Shown here piece by piece: positions 60,401-64,000 of a stretch of 64,000 nt of DNA. A program made the translations under genes and the position numbers. Source of the DNA: Lunularia cruciata (taxonomy: Eukaryota; Streptophyta; Marchantiopsida; Lunulariales; Lunulariaceae); contig OX419761.1 in assembly GCA_948567375.1 (NCBI GenBank), positions 15,068,501-15,132,500 on the forward strand, given 5' to 3'. The stretch's first letter is position 1; each line of letters starts with the position of its first letter. The notes beneath the pieces were generated by a model, which had not been told where the DNA came from, did not search any database, and was given only the letters and a program-made list of their open reading frames with translations.

Positions 60401-63393
60401 TTTTGAAATGCTTTATTTTTTATGCATAATTTATAATCAATAATTTCATTCACATTAACTGAAAAAAAGATTACTCATATAGGTAAATATTCATTTATTT
60501 TTATTAAAATTCTATACAATTTATTTTGTTTAGTCTTTGATCAGTTATCGTCTTTGCTTTATTGAGTTCTTTAGGAAATTTTATCATAATCTGTGGAGAG
60601 TAAAAAATTCTTTTTCCAGATGAATTGAAAGAACTAAAGATTATAAATTTATCATAAAACATTAAAATTATCTTATTCTTGATTTTCTGTTTCAATTAGT
60701 TAATATTTTTATACTTTTATTAGAATCTTATTGACACTATTTTATATTATTGAAATCACTTGAAACATTATATATTCACATCGTGTAGCTCTTAATTAGT
60801 GCAAACTCTGAAGTGACGTAGATTGATATTATCCACGAGAATTATCCAGAATTTAACTGTTATAGAAAGGTAATTGATTATAGGAAGGATACGTTCATGG
60901 CGACTATAAACCGTGTGAGCGAGCAATGTAACGTCTTAAGACGAAAAACAAAATCCTTTGGGTCCTTAAATTAAATAAGGAAAGCTAAGGAGCCCCATGC
61001 ACTCTAGATCGTCGTTGGTCTTTTGTCCTTGCATACGTGTCACTCTTGCCGTTGTGGATTGACATTTCTCTTTCCAATTCTAATAAAAAGAGAAAAATCC
61101 TCCCTACATCCGATAAAAAGGGTTTTATTTTTATGTTATCTTTCCTCTACTCATAGTATGAATTTGTTGTATACTGTATGATACTGTACAACTAATATTC
61201 GACTAACGTAAACCTACTGAGTTAGCTCCTTGACTTGTATGCATGTTCCTCGTGTGGAGGGACGTGGTATGTATCCATCCAGTTTTAAAAGGAGTAAAGC
61301 TTCAATAAGATAACGATGTATGATTAATTCCTAACAACAGTATACGCACTAGACAAGGTAAACTATCACTTGACAAATAGCCAGAAGTCACCGCAAAAAA
61401 GTTTGCAACGCAGTACACTTTTATCGAGGGACATAGAATTTGTACCTTTCTGGATATTTTCCAAAAGGGTGAAGGCCAACTCTAACATCAGCATCAAACA
61501 GCCCCGGTGAGTTGACAACACAATTATCGGAGGAATAACTCATAGGCCTTGCTGGCAAAGCTCATGAGCAACAGTAGTGACACTTCAACGAAGTGAGGAA
61601 CCAAGGTTATCATTACTCGCCAACAAGCACACACGATTATCGAAATTATCGAGAACGTGGAGAGCGTTAAGACGGAGACGGAATGACTAAAAGGACGGGG
61701 AAATCTGAGGATGTTTGTATCTACTTTGACCTTACTGTATGTTGAGAAACGATTTCAAATCTCATGTGGTGATTTAGAGGAGTTTCTGGCTCTGCCGACT
61801 TTTAAGGTATCGGTTGTAGGAACTCCCAGTTGTGGGGAATAAAAGTATTACATTCTATGTTTGTCAGGAGGAGTTAGCCATTGCTTCAGTTCTTGTATGG
61901 GGCCTGTGGTTCTGCGTTTCGGTTAGCAACTTGAACTTGGGCTCATCGACTAGTTCCGTTCAATGTAATCGCACCGGAAATGTGTGACGCATCTTTTGCA
62001 CGAATCATACCAAGTCTCTAGGCTCAACATGGGCAGGACGCTGCGTGATCCTCGTAGTATCCAACGATACCCTAGATGCAACCTGGGCTGGCCGAGATCC
62101 CTCAACTTCATCCACCGTTGACTTAAAGGCTCAGTTGGCCCGCTTTTCAATAGATAGAAACAGTCAGTTGTAGCACGGGGTGATGTTCGCAAGCAAAGGC
62201 CGGTCGCGTGTCGCTCGCCGATAAGCCCCACTTTGCTAAGAGATGCTCGATTTCCCCGAGAGTATCATACTTGAAACCGAATGATGCGTTGAAGAGATCA
62301 GGAACTAATCCGGATGTAACGCGCAGACACGGTCAAGGCGACTGGTGCGGAGACCGATTGTCGCGTGTAAAAGTACTTTGATCGATCGAATTTGGTCGAG
62401 AGAGGACCGTTTCTGTCCCATCTGATTGACAAAAAGTACACTCCATGGTCATGGGCCGGACGATAAGAAACGAAGAAATGACACACTCCAATATCAGAGA
62501 ACAGTGTGTGTCTGACAGTGACTGAACTTAGTCTAGTGTTCCCCGCATTTGTACATTGTGAGATAATGACCTTTTCTTGTGCAGTCATAACAAAATCTTT
62601 TCAAATGACTCTTCTCGAAATGAAACTAGTTATCATATCTTTCTCTCTCACTAAATCGATGTTTTTGTCCAAAAGTACACAGTACATCACTCATTAGCGT
62701 CGTTAACACGGTCTTCTAATTGGTGGACTAATTGCTCAATACGATCATTGTTTGTTTTACTATGTTCTCCACATCGATTTAAGCGTCACACAAATCATAT
62801 GAAGCAGTTCACCACATGAATGAATGCGATTCCCTTGAATTTCAAGCACAGCCAAAAGAAATTTGATAAGTTGCTGTCAGGCCTAGAAAGAGGTGGACTA
62901 AATCCCTATGACGCGACAAACTACACTTGTAGGACCCTGGCTAATTGCGCAGAGTTCTATACGTCTACGTTTAGAACTTAAGTTAGTCTGAAATTCCGAA
63001 AGCAGAAGGCTGGGCGTCGCCTTCCTTTTGCGTATGCGTGCTACTAGTTATGTGACATACCTGGTTTTGTATTCTATTTGTTGTCCGCAAATTTGACCCA
63101 CTTAACCTGTCCCTCCTTACGCATGCTCCGTCCAAATACGACAAAATCAAACTGAATGTTTATCCTCGCATGCTATTGAGACAAATCTGCACATAACGAT
63201 GCAACGACCCCTTCTGTACGTGAAATAACCAGGACTAGTTCTGCATCTAAATATGGCTCCTTTTATTATAGACTCAAACTCACTTGCAATTGAGGTGAGA
63301 ATGACGGGAACGTAAAGCGAGTTTACTTTCGCGGTGTGTTTGGATTTCTCAGTCGAGACGGTGAAACCTCATTCTGAAATCGTGCCGAAGCTG

Positions 63394-63401
63394 TATATAA
63401 G
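63394..63401 (+). promoter_or_regulatory. Candidate TATA box of the DUF3455-like gene
   Basis: TATATAAG in a GC-richer setting, 353 bp upstream of the start codon at 63754. A start site near 63425-63430 would give a leader of about 325 nt. Sequence match only. Confidence 0.5.
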
Positions 63402-63753
63402 TGGACCTTCTCGTTAATAGTTTCTCATTCTACCTTCTGTTTGTGAAAGTGATAAATTCTTAAGTTAGAACGGTCGAACCATCCTTTCAGACTGCCAAAC
63501 TGAAGCTTTACAGACATTGCCTCACATATAGTACCTACTGTCCCATCTGCTTCTGTGAGAAATCTGCGTGGGATATCTCCACTTCAACTCTCCTATACAA
63601 TCTTTAGTTCTATCCGTTTTAAGGAACAACGTTGTTACCCGTTGGCTTCTTAAAATTCCCATCAGACATCCTGATCCGATACAGTATATATTATACTCCC
63701 AGCAGATCATCTACTGCGAAGTGGAATTGATTTCAATTGCTTTCTGGAGGAAG

Positions 63754-64000
63754 ATGGACAAGATATCATGCTTTCTCATACTCATTTGCCTGACAGTCTC
63801 ATGGGGATTGCGAGTTGAGGCGAAAAGCTCTGATCTTGATGTCCTAGATCCAGCTATTAGGGTACCCGACGGTCACAATGTGAAACACGAGATCTTTGCT
63901 GTGGGATATCAGATTTATAGATACAACGGATCAGCATGGGTTTCTCACAATGTAAGCGCAGACCTTTTCGACTTCAAGGCGAGGAAAATCGGTCGTCACT
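63754..64000 (+). CDS. Secreted DUF3455-like protein, N-terminal part (cut by window end)
   Basis: 82 codons plus one base are visible. A signal peptide (CFLILICLTVSWGLRVEAKS, cleavage probably after VEA) is followed by IRVPDGHNVKHEIFAVGYQIY, then NGSAWVSHNVSADLFD and KARKIGRH. That order (G.QIY, a short gap, G.AWV, A.L.D, the IG.H turn) is the start of the DUF3455 domain, known from fungi and from expanded families in mosses and liverworts; function unknown. In this copy the Cys often found after QIY is Tyr/Asn. The remaining domain and any introns lie beyond the window. The start was chosen because it gives a clean signal peptide. Confidence 0.75.
   Translation, partial: MDKISCFLILICLTVSWGLRVEAKSSDLDVLDPAIRVPDGHNVKHEIFAVGYQIYRYNGSAWVSHNVSADLFDFKARKIGRH

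Larger units (their letters stand above)
58359..63390. other. Intergenic region without recognisable genes
   Basis: No ORF here shows a domain. 60400-60800 is AT-rich. A diverged ~150-bp tandem pair is at 59722-59990. 60240-60400 resembles 1-160. ORFs of 60-96 codons at 61950-62588 on the minus strand overlap each other and carry no motif. Confidence 0.5.

Noticed and set aside
61950-62588. Minus-strand ORFs of 93 and 96 codons
   Set aside because: No start context, no domain and no adjoining exons; treated as chance open frames.

Overview
The window is nuclear DNA of a land plant, probably a non-seed plant such as a bryophyte or lycophyte. The gene set and structure point that way: a plant-type secreted subtilase, multi-exon genes with short GT-AG introns, Ty3/gypsy elements (one with a primer site like the plant initiator-Met tRNA site), and a DUF3455-like secreted protein of the kind common in mosses and liverworts. 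The species is not identified; this is inference from gene content.

Layout. 1-4856: intergenic, with a 156-bp foldback element (834-989) and two copies of a dispersed ~85-bp repeat. 4857-7247 (+): intact single-exon subtilisin-like protease. 7248-12570: gene-poor, increasingly AT-rich. 12571-38220: a stack of dead retroelements. A 5'-truncated non-LTR-type polyprotein fragment (12717-13645) is split by gypsy element 1 (13646-19920, minus) and resumes in frame at 19926. A larger gypsy element 3 (about 20315-38200, minus) has gypsy element 2 (about 20617-28353, minus) inserted in its left LTR. Elements 1 and 3 each carry a solo LTR of a fourth family (17299-18014 and 33153-34001), each with an identical 5-bp target duplication. 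38846-40900 (+): a complete seven-exon BUD32/TP53RK-type kinase gene of the KEOPS tRNA-modification complex. About 42693-55520 (minus), convergent with it: an ABCC (MRP)-type ABC transporter of at least 20 short exons, whose reading phase fits across every junction reconstructed. 57747-58358 (minus): an acidic hypothetical ORF. 58359-63390: no recognisable gene. 63754-64000 (+): start of a secreted DUF3455-like protein cut by the window end.

The resident genes are unrelated (secreted proteolysis, tRNA t6A modification, membrane transport) and do not form a pathway. The most interesting material is in the repeats: six GAAnnTTC/TTCnnGAA modules upstream of a TATA box in the element 1 LTR, resembling a heat-shock promoter; a near-perfect hairpin element related to a repeat family scattered through the window, including an intron; a readable order of nested insertions; and recurrent damage to catalytic motifs. 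I found no CRISPR, tRNA or rRNA and no convincing new gene system.
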